A stretch of DNA of 64,000 bases from Chaetoderma sp. LZ-2023a (taxonomy: Eukaryota > Mollusca > Caudofoveata > Chaetodermatida > Chaetodermatidae): assembly GCA_034401795.1 (NCBI GenBank), contig CM067374.1, positions 94,946,011 to 95,010,010 of the forward strand, given 5' to 3'. Of this stretch, positions 46,760-57,640 are shown piece after piece (within the stretch, counting starts at the first letter, position 1; each line of letters opens with the position of its first letter). The notes under the pieces were generated by a model. The model made no database searches, was not told where the DNA came from, and was given only the letters and a program-made list of their open reading frames with translations. The translations under genes were made by a program, and so were the position numbers.

Positions 46760-46880
46760 TTCATCTTGAATTGCAAGGAAAGCAGTTTCCAAACAATATG
46801 AACCATATTAAATATTTTGGAATTATTTGAATATATCTGAGTAAAAGTTGTTGCTGTCAGAGACAGATTTTGATTATATC
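46760..46880. mobile_element. Family B fragment
   Basis: TTAAATATTTTGGAATTATT and GAGTAAAAGTTGTTGCTGTC are remnants of one hairpin arm. Confidence 0.5.
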
Positions 46881-47729
46881 GTTTAGTAAATCTCCTCGAT
46901 GTTTATATAAAATACGTGTTGTTAGCGGGCACATGCCGGGATAGTCGCTTAGATGATGATTTACATGGGTATTTGGCCCATATTTAATAGAAGTACTACA
47001 AACAAAAAATGTCTGCACTGTGCAACCCTGGTTGGTGTATGAAAATTACATCGTTTTGCGATGTCGAAGATATAACCAGTCAATTGTTCATGAATGCATA
47101 CGCTGTGTGTGGTGGGTTGGTGTGATTTGGGGATGGTTTGTTTTGAAACATAAAACTAATAAAATTATATTCAAAGACGAAGCCGTGTTCTTTGAAACAT
47201 TACTTTGCTTATAATTCGCGTGTAGAAAACCATATTTTGTATGCTGATAACCCTAATAAGCTCAAACGATTGCATTGCTGTCATCGTCATCTTCATCTGA
47301 GAACGTCTATCGAAAGTCATTTGAGTGACCACTCGGATCTATGAATCACGTTATCTGTCGGCTAATATCAACCTCCTTATTCATAATGAAGGCGTATGCA
47401 CATACAGCATCTTGATATAACTATCTTTCGATATAACAACACATTACACATTTTATATACAACGGACATACCCAATGCTGTGGAGGAGAATTGATAATTA
47501 GAGTGGGGTGGGCGGCGATGGGGTGGAGGAGGGTGTGTGTGTGTGCTTTAAAGCATGTCCAACCTATACAAGAAAAATATCAGACAGTGAAAATATGCCG
47601 ACTGCTTTCATTGTTTCGTCTGCGTTAGTCACAGCTTTCTCAGCAGAGAACAGTCCGTGATTATGTTGAACGTGTCTAAAAGTATTCTGTTCATTGCCGA
47701 GCATTCACCCTTTGACCACGAAACATCAA
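46881..47729. other. Unassigned DNA
   Basis: A G-rich run near 47505-47545 (GGTGGGCGGCGATGGGGTGG) ends in (GT)n. No gene recognised. Confidence 0.42.
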
Positions 47730-47935
47730 AACACCAAATTCCTTTACGATTTAATAAATTTTATCTTGATTGGATTACAATTACTTTAACTGGAAGCTGC
47801 TGCTGCTGCCTATGCCAGCAACTGGTTCCTGTCTAATTAGTTTCAAAAATGTTCATTAACTCGCTTGTTTAGTTACCTTGAAATTGAGAATCTGGGAACT
47901 CAGTGTTCAAACGATTAAGAATGAGACACACGTGT
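47730..47935 (-). mobile_element. Family B fragment
   Basis: GATTTAATAAATTTTATCTT, loop GGAAGCTGCTGCTGCTGCCT (mild CTG expansion), TAATTAGTTTCAAAAATGTT, TAGTTACCTTGAAATTGAGA. The CRE arm is absent. Confidence 0.75.
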
Positions 47936-48097
47936 GTAATTATCAATCACCTTATAGACCGTATTGACAGTAGAGCTTCCAAATCAGATACATCTGAAAT
48001 TCGTGTATGGCATAATTACAGCAAGATGTAGACGGAATTGGATGCTGGAATAGAAGAACCTATTTATTTAATACGACGCTTAGCATTGGACTAACTC

Positions 48098-48343
48098 TTA
48101 ACCATGTAATGACCAGATCGGGTTAAGAAAATCAGAACATTTGCTTATTGAAAATCCATTGGTAGGCCTAGAGAATACTATTTTTGAGAATTTACCACTG
48201 AAATGACTGGCTCGGCTGTCAAGCACGTCATTTCAGTGGTAAATTTAAAAATAAAACTAGTCCTGCAAATTGTCCTGCAAATTGGCATTCTTCAAGATCA
48301 CGGCAGAGGCCTGTTTTGGCCGATTTCGTTATGAAAGTGTTAA
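48098..48343. mobile_element. Family C element, full length
   Basis: TTAA at both ends, 246 bp. Arms GAATACTATTTTTGAGAATT and AAATTTAAAAATAAAACTAG. Centre TGGCTCGGCTGTCAAGCACG (one side mutated). TCCTGCAAATTG is tandemly repeated at 48262-48285. Confidence 0.85.
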
Positions 48344-48372
48344 TAAACATAATCTGTTTACTCGATGAAGAG

Positions 48373-48771
48373 AATGGACCTTTCTATTTTTAGCTATGCC
48401 ACGCCCATCTCTAGCTAAGCTCCACACACATCTCGCTCGCTTAGGGATCGATCGATCTCTGAACTCCCTGACGTATCAATTTCCAGAAAACTATACAGGT
48501 AAGCTGTTGAATACTTTGAAACTAGTTTGACTGGTTGTTGTTGATGACTCTGGCAGCAACAACACCCAGTCAAATTAGTTTCAAAATATTCAACAGCATC
48601 TATTTTAAATACTAAAGATACAATTCGTCCAACAACGCTTAGTCCGTCGCCAATTATGTGTTCGTGTCGTACTTATCTACGTCATTCATGACGTCATTGA
48701 TCCAACACGTCACGTATCTGATTATGGCGTCACATCAACTAGGTTTAATGGGTACACTGGAAAGGCGCATT
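48373..48771 (+). mobile_element. Family A element, full length
   Basis: Left end AATGGACCTTTCTATTTTTA, right end ACACTGGAAAGGCGCATT. GGGATCGATCGATCTCTG, ATACAGGTAAGCTGTTGAA. Hairpin loop TTGATGACTCTGGCAGCAAC. CRE TGACGTCA at about 48690. Confidence 0.87.
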
Positions 48772-48937
48772 GCTATAATAACGCTTCTGGAAGCTGACTT
48801 GCTGGTCAAAGACCGCGGGGTTTGAATATCAGCGCGATGCTCCTGGTGTATTCTGCTATGCTGTGATGTAACGCCTTATTTATGACAAGAATATTAAGGA
48901 ATCTAATTAACCCCTTTAACGTTGCCGATATCGCGGG

Positions 48938-49281
48938 GATTAATTTCTAACTCTGTCACGCCCACTTCTAATTAAGCTCCGCCAATTTTTTTAGTGTTCT
49001 GTGATGGATTTGTATACTTTTAACCCCTAATTCCCCGAAACCCACTTTCAAGCTAAGCATACAGGGCAGCCGCCACACCCAATCAAATTAGTGTCAAAAT
49101 ATTCGACAGAAGGCTGATTAAATAATTAATCCACCGAAGACATACAATACCTTGGCGGACTTTAAAGGTGGATGCCGGATCTAAATACGCCATTCTTATG
49201 AATTTAGATTGTAACGTCAGCCTGCATGTGACGTAATTGTTATCGTGTCATATACTGGAGTGACAGATTGGATCCATCCAT
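48938..49281 (+). mobile_element. Family B element, first hairpin arm deleted
   Basis: GTCACGCCCACTTCTAATTA, TTCCCCGAAACCCACTTTCA, TACAGGGCAGCCGCCACACC, then the return arm. Right end GGAGTGACAGATTGGATCCA. Confidence 0.82.
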
Positions 49282-49407
49282 TGTAGGCGATATACAGGAG
49301 CAGTTCGTAGGCACCACGGATAAAGACCATCTCAAGCTCTTTGACATAATATAGCAAATATATCAAACTCAATTAGAAAGATCTGATTTGAAATGAGCTT
49401 CAGCTAT

Positions 49408-49597
49408 GGATGAATCCAATCTGCCAGTCGAATATATGACGTCATAACGAATTGAGCCACATTGTGGCTGATGTCACAATAATAATTGAATGAAATGCTC
49501 CGTCGTGAACCTGGAATAGTCCGTCAGTTATATGAATTGTGGGTCTTTACTATTTAATAAGCATTCTGTTGAATATTTTGAAACTAATTTGACTGGG

Positions 49598-49634
<37 letters not shown>

Positions 49635-49782
49635 ATAGGCAGCAACAGCTACCCATCCCCAATTAGTTTCAAAATATTCAACTGGTTTGCTGCATTGCCA
49701 ACATGCAATTGGGATTCTGGGAATTCCAAATTTGAAGTATATAAATCGACCCCAACACGTACAACGCATGGGTGGAGCTTAT
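49408..49782 (-). mobile_element. Family B element with CTG-expanded loop
   Basis: Right terminus (rc) GGATGAATCCAATCTGCCAG, CRE ATATGACGTCATAACG, GAATATTTTGAAACTAATTT, expanded loop, return arm, TATATAAATCGACCCCAAC, and a truncated left terminus GGGTGGAGCTTA. Confidence 0.87.
49601..49634. repeat. (CTG)n expansion inside an element hairpin
   Basis: Eleven TGC/CTG units replace the usual GTTGCTGC of the hairpin loop. The normal return sequence ATAGGCAGCAACAGC follows immediately, so the expansion is one-sided. Confidence 0.95.
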
Positions 49783-50095
49783 ACGAGGTGCAGGCTGGAA
49801 CTATCAGCTTAGCAAAAAGGTATGCTAGACCGTTTTATAAGATAATAGCTCTCATGTGTATTGAATTTCGCTGGCTTTTGGCCACGAATGCCGATGAGGA
49901 ACATATATCAATCGTATTTGATAATTTCATTCATGCGTGCCAAGAAACCTACTGTATGCGCTGTACAAAGCTAATAGCTGAGCTGAAATAAGTGATTAAT
50001 CCAATGACACCACACAGGGCGCTCAAAGCTGCCTGGCAATGGCGAATGCAGACGTAGATGTCTACATAGTGGGCAGTTTATGAAGCAGTTAAACA

Positions 50096-50205
50096 TGATA
50101 TCTAACAGACCAAGTTGGCTGGGAGCTGTTGACTGCTACTGTTCCAGTCGAATTAGTTTCAGAATATTGAACAGCTTCCAGGCATAGTCATCTTGAATTT
50201 GCATC
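50096..50205 (-). mobile_element. Family B fragment
   Basis: CCAAGTTGGCTGGGAGCTGT, GTTCCAGTCGAATTAGTTTC, AACAGCTTCCAGGCATAGTC. Core only, inside otherwise unassigned DNA (49783-50459). Confidence 0.6.
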
Positions 50206-50459
50206 TAGATGGGAAAAGGCTACATATTATCCAGCCATGTCGGTCTAGTCATAATGAGGATGTTTACACCCTGTTTTCTGCATCGAGCTTGTCAGAAATC
50301 ACGAGCTAAAGGTAGCATTTTGTCATATATTTGGTTAGTGAAAGGCATCCACTATGTATAGTGGAATGTCTGCCCAGTGATGGAAAATACAATTCATATT
50401 CCTTCTACCTGGAAAAGAGGAACCTAACAGTATGTTGAATATGATGGTCTTATCTGTCA

Positions 50460-50838
50460 CCGACTTCTTCCCATTTCTTTATAGTGGCATTGGTAATGTC
50501 TGTGATCGCTCGATCCCTGAACTCGCTGACTATCAATTGCCAGAAGAGTATACAGGTAAGCTGTTGAATATCTTGAAACTAATTGGACTGGGTGCTGTTG
50601 CTGCATTTGGCACCAACATTGCTCAGTCAAACTAGTTCCAGAATATTGAACAGCATATTTATTAAATAGTAAAGACATACAATTCGTACAACAACGCTTA
50701 GTCCGTCACCAATTATGCGTTCGTGACGCACTTATGTACGTCATTTTCATGACATCATTTATTATGGCGTCATCATACACGTCACGTATTTGATTATGAC
50801 GTCATATGATGAGGGATAAATTGGACAGGTTCATTGAC
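50460..50838 (+). mobile_element. Family A element, left terminus decayed
   Basis: TGTGATCGCTCGATCCCTGA, GAGTATACAGGTAAGCTGTT, hairpin loop GCTGTTGCTGCATTTGGCAC. Right arm with TGACGTCA at about 50798 and end AAATTGGACAGGTTCATT. Confidence 0.84.
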
Positions 50839-51119
50839 TTTATTATCATGTATTACAATAGAAAATCCGTTAATTGCCCCAAACGTGTAGGCAGATTGTG
50901 AAAGCATCCACCCAGCATCGTATTCTCGACTCAATACGTACACAAACTAGATCGTACACGGACTAGATATATACATTGCTTATCGCTAAAGATGGATAAT
51001 CATACTATTTTGCTACTAACAACTGCTAACAACGGAATCGGGTAAATGTATTATGGCAAATATGACTTTGCTCTTTTGAACTCGAAAGTCCAACTATGAA
51101 AAATTACCTGCATTCCATC
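50839..51119. other. Unassigned DNA
   Basis: Contains a repeated ACTAGATCGTACACGGACTAGAT motif near 50948. Otherwise nothing recognised. Confidence 0.4.
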
Positions 51120-51290
51120 ACTTATTTTGTTCAAATATTTTATAGCTGAATGGAGTGGAAGCTGTTTCTGCTCATGGTAGCAAGAAGTTCCAGCTAAATT
51201 AGTGTTTAAAAGGTTAACCTCGTCGCCTGTATGGCTACCTTGAAATTGTGATTCTGGGAATTCAGTGGTCAAAAGGGTTAATCATAGGCT
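51120..51290 (-). mobile_element. Family B fragment
   Basis: GGAAGCTGTTTCTGCTCATG, CAGCTAAATTAGTGTTTAAA, GTATGGCTACCTTGAAATTG, ATTCTGGGAATTCAGTGG. Confidence 0.7.
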
Positions 51291-51349
51291 ACACCTAAGT
51301 AAAGGTTGTTTGTGAAACACCACTACAAGTACGAATTAATGGAAATCTC

Positions 51350-51905
51350 ACCTTATCTTATATAAACCATTCCTGTGATAGAATTTGCCACCCATCCCTG
51401 GCATGTTAGCTTTTCATCGCGCCGACAATGAAAAATATTTAGGCTTCAGTAGCTAAATGTTGATACATTTCTACAGCCTATGATGGCTGTCATCATTTAC
51501 TTTTCAACCGATCAGAAAAAATTTAGCGTTTCTTCCTCGGTATATATGCTCAGTCATAGAGGTGCCAGCTATAGTTTGGCAAAAAGCAATCATACAGTTA
51601 AGCTGTTGAATATTTTGAAACTAATTCGACTGGAAATTCTTGCTGCCATAGGCAGCAACAACTTCTAATCAAATTAGTTTCTAAATATTCAACGGGATGA
51701 GTATTACATAATGAAGAATGTAAAGCATTGGCATTTAAATGACATCAACAATATAGCTTGAAGAGACAAAATGGTGACGATAAGGCAGATAATTGTGATA
51801 TAGATAAGGGAATGTGACAGGATATGAATGATATGGAATCTACAAACTATAACCTATCGGCATAATACAATATTTGAGAAGAGATAAGAATCACTTTAAA
51901 CAACG
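51350..51905 (+). mobile_element. Family E element, copy 2
   Basis: Shares with 30925-31510: GATAGAATTTGCCA, TACATTTCTACAGCCTATGA, GGCTGTCATCATTTACTTTT, GCTCAGTCATAGAGGTGCCA, CAATCATACAG. On the right it shares GAGTATTACATAATGAAGAA and AATACAATATTTGAGAAGAG. Its central hairpin is more complete than copy 1 (TTCTTGCTGCCATAGGCAGC). Confidence 0.8.
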
Positions 51906-52276
51906 TATATGCTAATACAATTTTCATTGGCACATTTTAACTGGCATTATCCCAAAGTACGTAAAAGCTAGCCTGTATAGTGATTACGTGTTTATATACA
52001 AGGTGTAAATATAAAGAGTTTTTTATGAATTTGAGAACAATTTCGCTGATACGGCGTCAAAGAGTGTTCAGTTTAAGCGCCACTTTGAATAGATGTATAT
52101 ATAGTGGTTTCAATACTTCCTCTACCAGATGAGCACCAATATTGTGAAACCGGTCGTGCGATAAAGGAGTGTCTGAACAATGCATTTTTTGCAATGGCAA
52201 TATGACACCTTGCCAAAGGCTAATGAATGACGTTTTACCTTTTATGTCCATATGCCTAGTGCACTTGAATTCTCAG

Positions 52277-52316
52277 AAAACCATCGAGAGTATATATATA
52301 TATGCTCGATGGTTTT
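52277..52316. repeat. Perfect short hairpin with (AT)n loop
   Basis: AAAACCATCGAG and CTCGATGGTTTT flank AGTATATATATATATG. The right arm merges with the start of the following family A element. Confidence 0.85.
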
Positions 52317-52640
52317 ACGTCATAATCAGTTCCGTTGCGTCTATGATGACGCCGTAATCAATTAGGTCATGAATGACGTAGATAAGTTCGTCACGAATGC
52401 CTAATTGATAACGGACTCCGAGTTGTTGTAGGCCTACGATTTGGCGTTACTATTTAATAAACATGCTGGTGAATATTTTGAAACTAATTTAACTGGGTGT
52501 TGTTGCTGTCATAGTTTACCTGTACAATTTCTGGAAATTGATAGTCAGGGTGTTCAGAGATCGATCGCTCCCAACATGGGCGAAATGTTGGTATAGATTC
52601 GCTGGAAATGGTCATGAGATAGCTAAAAATTGATTAGACA
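52305..52640 (-). mobile_element. Family A element, hairpin truncated
   Basis: ACGTCATAATCAGTTCCGTT, ATTTAATAAACATGCTGGTG, then ACTGGGTGTTGTTGCTGTCA. It jumps to TAGTTTACCTGTACAATTTC, so the return arm is missing. CGATCGCTCCCAAC and AGATAGCTAAAAATTGAT follow. Confidence 0.8.
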
Positions 52641-53114
52641 CCTGTCGAACGAGCGTTGAGTATGCATATAGGATGTTACAAGGCTTCTTTAGCCTGGCGA
52701 TATCATACGGCGACCACCAGTATTGCAACGTTAAAGTAGACCGCAACACGTGTATATAAAAAAAATATTCCCATCATGCAATGCTTGGGGATAACAAATG
52801 AGCTGTTACGTGTATGAAAGATTAATAGCTCGGTAATAGCCATATAATGACTAATGTCTGTTCCAACATCCACCATATGCACATGCATGCTGTTCAGGAA
52901 TAGCTTGTTGCATACCTGTGTGTGGCAAGATGAGGATTGTACTAAGTACTACAGTACATGGGCTATGATGCATCTTCTTATGCCACACCTGTTATTCATT
53001 GTGCTGACTGATGTAGTTTTGTAAAATGAGTTGTAGGGATGGTGTTGCCTCACCCAAAGCATGTTCCAAGAACTACAAAGCTGCAAAGTGTAGCCAGATG
53101 ATGGTAATGCCTTT
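52641..53114. other. Unassigned DNA
   Basis: Nothing recognised. Confidence 0.4.
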
Positions 53115-53445
53115 TTAATGTCTGAATTCGGTCAAGAAAATCAGAATATTTGCTAATTGAATGTTAATCTTCAGGACAAGCGAAGCCTGATTATCGAGCC
53201 AGTCATTCCAGAGATAAATTTTCAAACATATTCTCTTAGACTGCGGATGTACATTCATCAATGCTACTGTAGAGGCCGGTTTTGGCAGGCTTCGGCATGC
53301 AAGAGATAACCCTGTAACTCTCAAGTTGGGCCAAAATGGCTTCTGTAGTGGTCTCTTGGGGATTGTCCAGAGCCAGTCATTTCTGTCGGAAATTAAAAAA
53401 GTAGTCTTCTCCTGGCCTGAAAATTGAATCTTTTATGAGAAAACT
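53115..53445. mobile_element. Family C element plus a trailing half copy
   Basis: TTAATGTCTGAATTCGGTCA at the left. The palindromic centre is reduced (CTGATTATCGAGCCAGTCAT). It ends near GAGATAACCC (about 53305). A second half (GAGCCAGTCATTTCTGTCGG to CTGGCCTGAAAATTG) follows to about 53445. Confidence 0.72.
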
Positions 53446-53639
53446 AAAATTTTCTTGGACAAATTCAAGTATTATAGGATTAAAACTGCCTCTTGTGTCT
53501 ATCAGCTATCTGTCTTAATCAGTACTATATGAATTCGTTATGCTCCAGAATGGATTACTTTGGACAACCAGCTCCGCATAACGCTTTAAACTCTACAGAT
53601 CAGGCCTAACGTATTGCTTATGATGATGTCTTGAATATT

Positions 53640-53765
53640 GTGTATCTAACCTTAATGGGAACTGTTGATACTTATAGCTGTAACAGATTCAAGCCAAATT
53701 TGTTCCCAAATATTCAACCGATTCCTTATATTGTTGTCACTACATTGAGAGACTCTAACCTCAAC
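53640..53765 (-). mobile_element. Family B fragment
   Basis: GGGAACTGTTGATACTTATA, GATTCAAGCCAAATTTGTTC, AAATATTCAACCGATTCCTT. Poorly preserved. Confidence 0.5.
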
Positions 53766-53810
53766 TTATGGCCAAAGGCGATGCTCGACATTGTGGCGTG
53801 TTAATGGTTA

Positions 53811-54297
53811 TTTCCAGTTTATCCACCCATAATATGACGTCATAATCAACTACGCGACGTGCAGGATGAAGTTATAATCAATGCCATCATGAATGACGTG
53901 TTTAGGTTCGTCACAAACGCATACTTTGTGACGGACTGGGCGGTGTTGTACGAATTGTACATCTTTACTATGACGTCATAGTCAATTACAGCGTGAATGA
54001 CTCTGTCCAGGCCGTCTTAAAAAACGCTTATAATAGGAATAGGAATAAACGCGTGTACGAATTGTATGTCTTTGCTATTTGATAAACATGCTGTTGAATA
54101 TTTTGAAACTAATCTAACTGGGCGCGATTGCTGCAGCAACCAGTCAAATTAGGTTCAAAGTATTCAACAGCTTACCTGTATAGTTTTCCGGAAATCGATA
54201 GTCAGTCAGTTCAGGGATCGCTCGATCCCAACACGAGCGAGGTGGGGGTGGAGCTTAGATAGAGATAGGCGGTGCATAGCTACAACTGGAACGGTCC
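53811..54297 (-). mobile_element. Chimeric family A element with two CRE arms
   Basis: One right arm (TCCAGTTTATCCACCCATAA to GTGTTGTACGAATTGTACATC) is followed by a second right arm beginning TATGACGTCATAGTCAATTA and again reaching GTACGAATTGTATGTC. Then come a shortened hairpin, TTACCTGTATAGTTTTCCGG, CGATCCCAACACG, and the end CAACTGGAACGGTCC. Confidence 0.82.
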
Positions 54298-54770
54298 TGG
54301 TACATTTTCTCATTGAATGTATTACTAGATCTTCATGACACCTTGAAATAAGCTGGTCCATGCATTCCCTACTGACTTGTGGGGCTTCTTACATATTCAC
54401 GGCATAGCGTGTGCTGGGTGGGGTGGGGACGATGGGAGGGGGGTTGGGGGGGGGTGCGTGTAGCAAAGGTGGATGTGGCCATATCTGGCCATATCATGGG
54501 ATGCTGCTTCACTCTCCCTTAGGGACAAATCCAGGTTCGTTGGTGATGAAAACATAGGCTTGGCTTTCAAGGACGTGTGTTAATATATGGGCGTGTATAC
54601 CTACCCTCGCTAGATTAGCAGATTTTCGGGAAATACATTCCAATAGTGCATTGCTCAAAACTCGGTAAGCTATCCGTTTATATGAGACAACGCTATTATT
54701 GATGCCACACATTAAAAAACCAACGGATAATCCAGTTTCCTACAGATATATGTTTTTATATTCTTGTACC
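54298..54770. other. Unassigned DNA with a G-rich tract
   Basis: GGGTGGGGTGGGGACGATGG then GGAGGGGGGTTGGGGGGGGG at about 54414-54456 fits a G-quadruplex pattern. No gene recognised. Confidence 0.5.
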
Positions 54771-55157
54771 ATGGACCTTTCCATTTTTAGCTATGCCCCG
54801 CCCATCTCTAGCTAAGCGCCACCCAGACCTCGCTCGTGTTGTGATCGATCGATCTCTGAACTTCCTGACTATCAATTTCCAAAAAACTATTCAGGTAAGC
54901 TGGTGAATATTTTAAAACTAATTTGACTGGGTGCTGTTGCTGCCTAAGTCAAATTAGTTTCAAAATATTCACCAGCATGTTTATTAAATAGTAGAGACAT
55001 ACAATTCTTACAGCGTGTCGGACTTTTAAGAGTAAAGGACGGGACGTATAGAATCATTTATGACGTAATGATTATAACTTCATCATACACGCCGCTTAGC
55101 TGATTATGACGTAACATGTTGTCAGACGATAGATGGATACTCTGGAAAGGTGAATTG
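54771..55157 (+). mobile_element. Family A element with a possible target duplication
   Basis: Left end ATGGACCTTTCCATTTTTAG, right end ACTCTGGAAAGGTGAA. GTGATCGATCGATCTCTG, TATTCAGGTAAGCTGGTGAA. The hairpin loop is collapsed (GTGCTGTTGCTGCCTAAGTC). The flanks TTGTAC (left) and TTGTAT (right) could be a duplicated target, the only such case I saw. Confidence 0.86.
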
Positions 55158-55614
55158 TATCGAGTTAACTTTGTGCTTAAAACTGCAATAGTGCACACAC
55201 ACACCCATCTTCGATTTACTACGCCCAGGTAGGCTTACACGGGAGTATTTATACATGCAATTAACTCATACATATCTGTAAATATTTAAAAGTCTGTATG
55301 TGTAATTTATAATTTCAATAATATTGTGATATTAGGTTATCATAGTAACTGCTTAATATGCCGTGTCTCTTAGTGCAGCGGTAACCCAATTCACCACATT
55401 TGTCATTGCAGTTAGCAGCTGGGGAATCTTATGTAAATGGCGTGGGAAGGTTATCGAGCTCGAACAGGTGTAAATATTTGCAGGCTGATGTCATATACAT
55501 ACAGCAAGTAAATAAAGCATGTGTATTCTTCGCCTAGCTATGATATTCTACACAATGGCTGTAACCACATAGCCTATTGAAACGGTTAGTGATTGAACAA
55601 CAACAACAGCAACA
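55158..55614. other. Unassigned DNA
   Basis: Nothing recognised apart from (CA)n near 55195. Confidence 0.4.

Positions 55615-55664
<50 letters not shown>
55615..55664. repeat. (ACG)n microsatellite
   Basis: About 16 CGA/ACG triplets preceded by CAACAACAACAGC. It contains many CpG steps, unusual for a microsatellite in methylating genomes. Confidence 0.95.
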
Positions 55665-55849
55665 ACTATTTTCATATTACTACCACCCGCAACAAAGGGA
55701 CTGTATACGGCTTAATCAAACATTTTATCTTAGCATCTAGCGAGAATTATATGCCAAGGGTATCTACTTTCAAGATTATGTGTCAAACAAAAGTTGCCAG
55801 AACCGGACAACGAACTCAATTTTAGGGCATTTTCCCAGACAGGCTACTA

Positions 55850-55950
55850 GACTATAATTAAACAGGAAAACCTTTGAAGATTTTGAACCTAATTCGGCCG
55901 AGGGTTGTTGCTGCCCATGACAGCAAATTCTTGTCGGTAAAATTGATTTG
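55850..55950 (+). mobile_element. Family B fragment
   Basis: AAGATTTTGAACCTAATTCG, GAGGGTTGTTGCTGCCCATG, TTGTCGGTAAAATTGATTTG. Core only. Confidence 0.55.
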
Positions 55951-55962
55951 TTGCATGCAGGT

Positions 55963-56359
55963 AATTCATCTTTCCAAAGTATTCGTTGATCATCTAACCT
56001 CGTATGACGTCATAATCAGCTCAGCACGTGTATGATGACGCCACAATCATAACGTCACAAAGGGTACCATATAGACCTTCATCACATCGCAGAGTCCAAC
56101 ACGTTGTATGAATTGTATGTCTTTGTAATTTTTTGCTATTTAATGAACATGCCGTTGAATATTTTGAAACTAATTTGAGCCTTGGGCAATAACAGCATCC
56201 AGTCAAATTAGTTTCAAAATATTCAACAGCTTACCTGTGTAGTTTTTTGGAAATTGGTAGTCAGGGTGTGCAGAGATCGATCTATCCCAACACGGGCTAG
56301 GTGTGGGTGGAGCTTAGTTAGAGATGGGCGGGGTATAGCTAAAAATGGAACGGTCCATT
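55963..56359 (-). mobile_element. Family A element, full length
   Basis: Ends AATTCATCTTTCCAAAGTAT and AAATGGAACGGTCCATT. TATGACGTCATAATCAGCTC, GTATGAATTGTATGTC. The hairpin first arm is cut at AATTTGAGCC. TTACCTGTGTAGTTTTTTGG, GATCGATCTATCCC. Confidence 0.86.
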
Positions 56360-57042
56360 GGCCTAGATTCCGCGTTTTCTTTCGTCTCCTTCTTTTATAC
56401 TTCTTCAAGACAATCTCCCACTACGGTTCTTGACTCGTCGACATGTTTATCCAACCTATAGTTTCCCAGATACGAAAACTGTTAATCTATGTGTAACTGC
56501 GGCTGCTTCTGGCATATAGTGGTGCTTGGCTCTCTGAAAATATCGATTAGCCTAAAATCTTTTCAGAAATGCCGGCTTCTAAATATTCAGTTGATCAAGA
56601 AATATTCGTAAAAGCATAATACACGCGTTGTTTGTCAATATGGTGATGATGAGTCTGAACGGGGGTCTACGGGTGAACGGAGTGGCGAACTTTATCCGTT
56701 ATAATCCGTTTTCTTCAACTTTCTTTGTAACGTCAGGTCCATTGCGAAAATTCTAAGCTCCTTTAGGTTCTATCACGTCTTCCGCGGTCATTGGTTATGT
56801 TTTGTTTTGTCTGGCCGCAAAGCACTTACCAAGTTAACGTCATGGCACCCTCTGTATTGCCTGATGATTGTTGACTCTTAGTACTATGAATCCTAATGTT
56901 TTCTGAGCGAGCTTATTCTCTGGCATACAAAGAGCATGTCAAGCACATTGCCCATCGCTGCTGCTCAACCCTCACGGTTAATGGAACTGTGTTTAAGGCT
57001 CTGGGTTTAAGATTTGGCAGTTGTAGTTGGTGATGGTACGCA
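56360..57042. other. Unassigned DNA
   Basis: Nothing recognised. Confidence 0.4.
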
Positions 57043-57252
57043 ATGGACATTTCCAGTTTATCCATCAATGATATGACGTAATAATCAACTACGTGACGTG
57101 TAGGCTAACTTCATAATCAATGACGCTATGAGTAACGTGGCTACGTTAGTCATGAACGCTTAGTTGATGCCGGACAAAGCGTTGTTGTACGAATTTTATG
57201 ACTTTACTATTTAATAAACATGCTGTTGAATATTTTGTAACCAATTTGACTG
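57043..57252 (-). mobile_element. Family A half-element (CRE arm side)
   Basis: AATGGACATTTCCAGTTTAT, GTACGAATTTTATGACTTTA, ATTTAATAAACATGCTGTTG, AACCAATTTGACTG, then an abrupt end at the hairpin. Confidence 0.82.
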
Positions 57253-57640
57253 ATTCCGATGTATATCAAAACGAATAAACTCGTATCAAATATAATGTGT
57301 AATTCGCACACCTATTGTTTTGCCATATAAATAATATCACGCATACCTTGTTCTAAATGTGCTTTTGTGGAGGAACTGACTGGAAATACTCATACTACAA
57401 TGTGTAGGATTTATTATTAACAAGTTGATATTCAAATAGTTCTTACAGAATAATAACACAAGCAATCGGAGATTGCAGACCCTAGATCGCCTAATTTGTC
57501 ACGTCATAAAACGTTTTCGGATTGTCCGGATCTTTTGAGATTTTCCCGATTTTCGGATCACATCCAAAGCTGTGTAATTCTAGTGTAACGTCAAACTACG
57601 TCCTGTGTTAAAAGCTGAGCAACATCCATTCAGCGTGCGT
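57253..57640. other. Unassigned DNA
   Basis: Nothing recognised. Confidence 0.4.

Noticed and set aside
48800-48860. tRNA-like B-box (GGTTTGAATATC) suggesting a SINE
   Set aside because: No matching A-box, cloverleaf or second copy.
55577-55825. Arg-rich frame
   Set aside because: ACG microsatellite.
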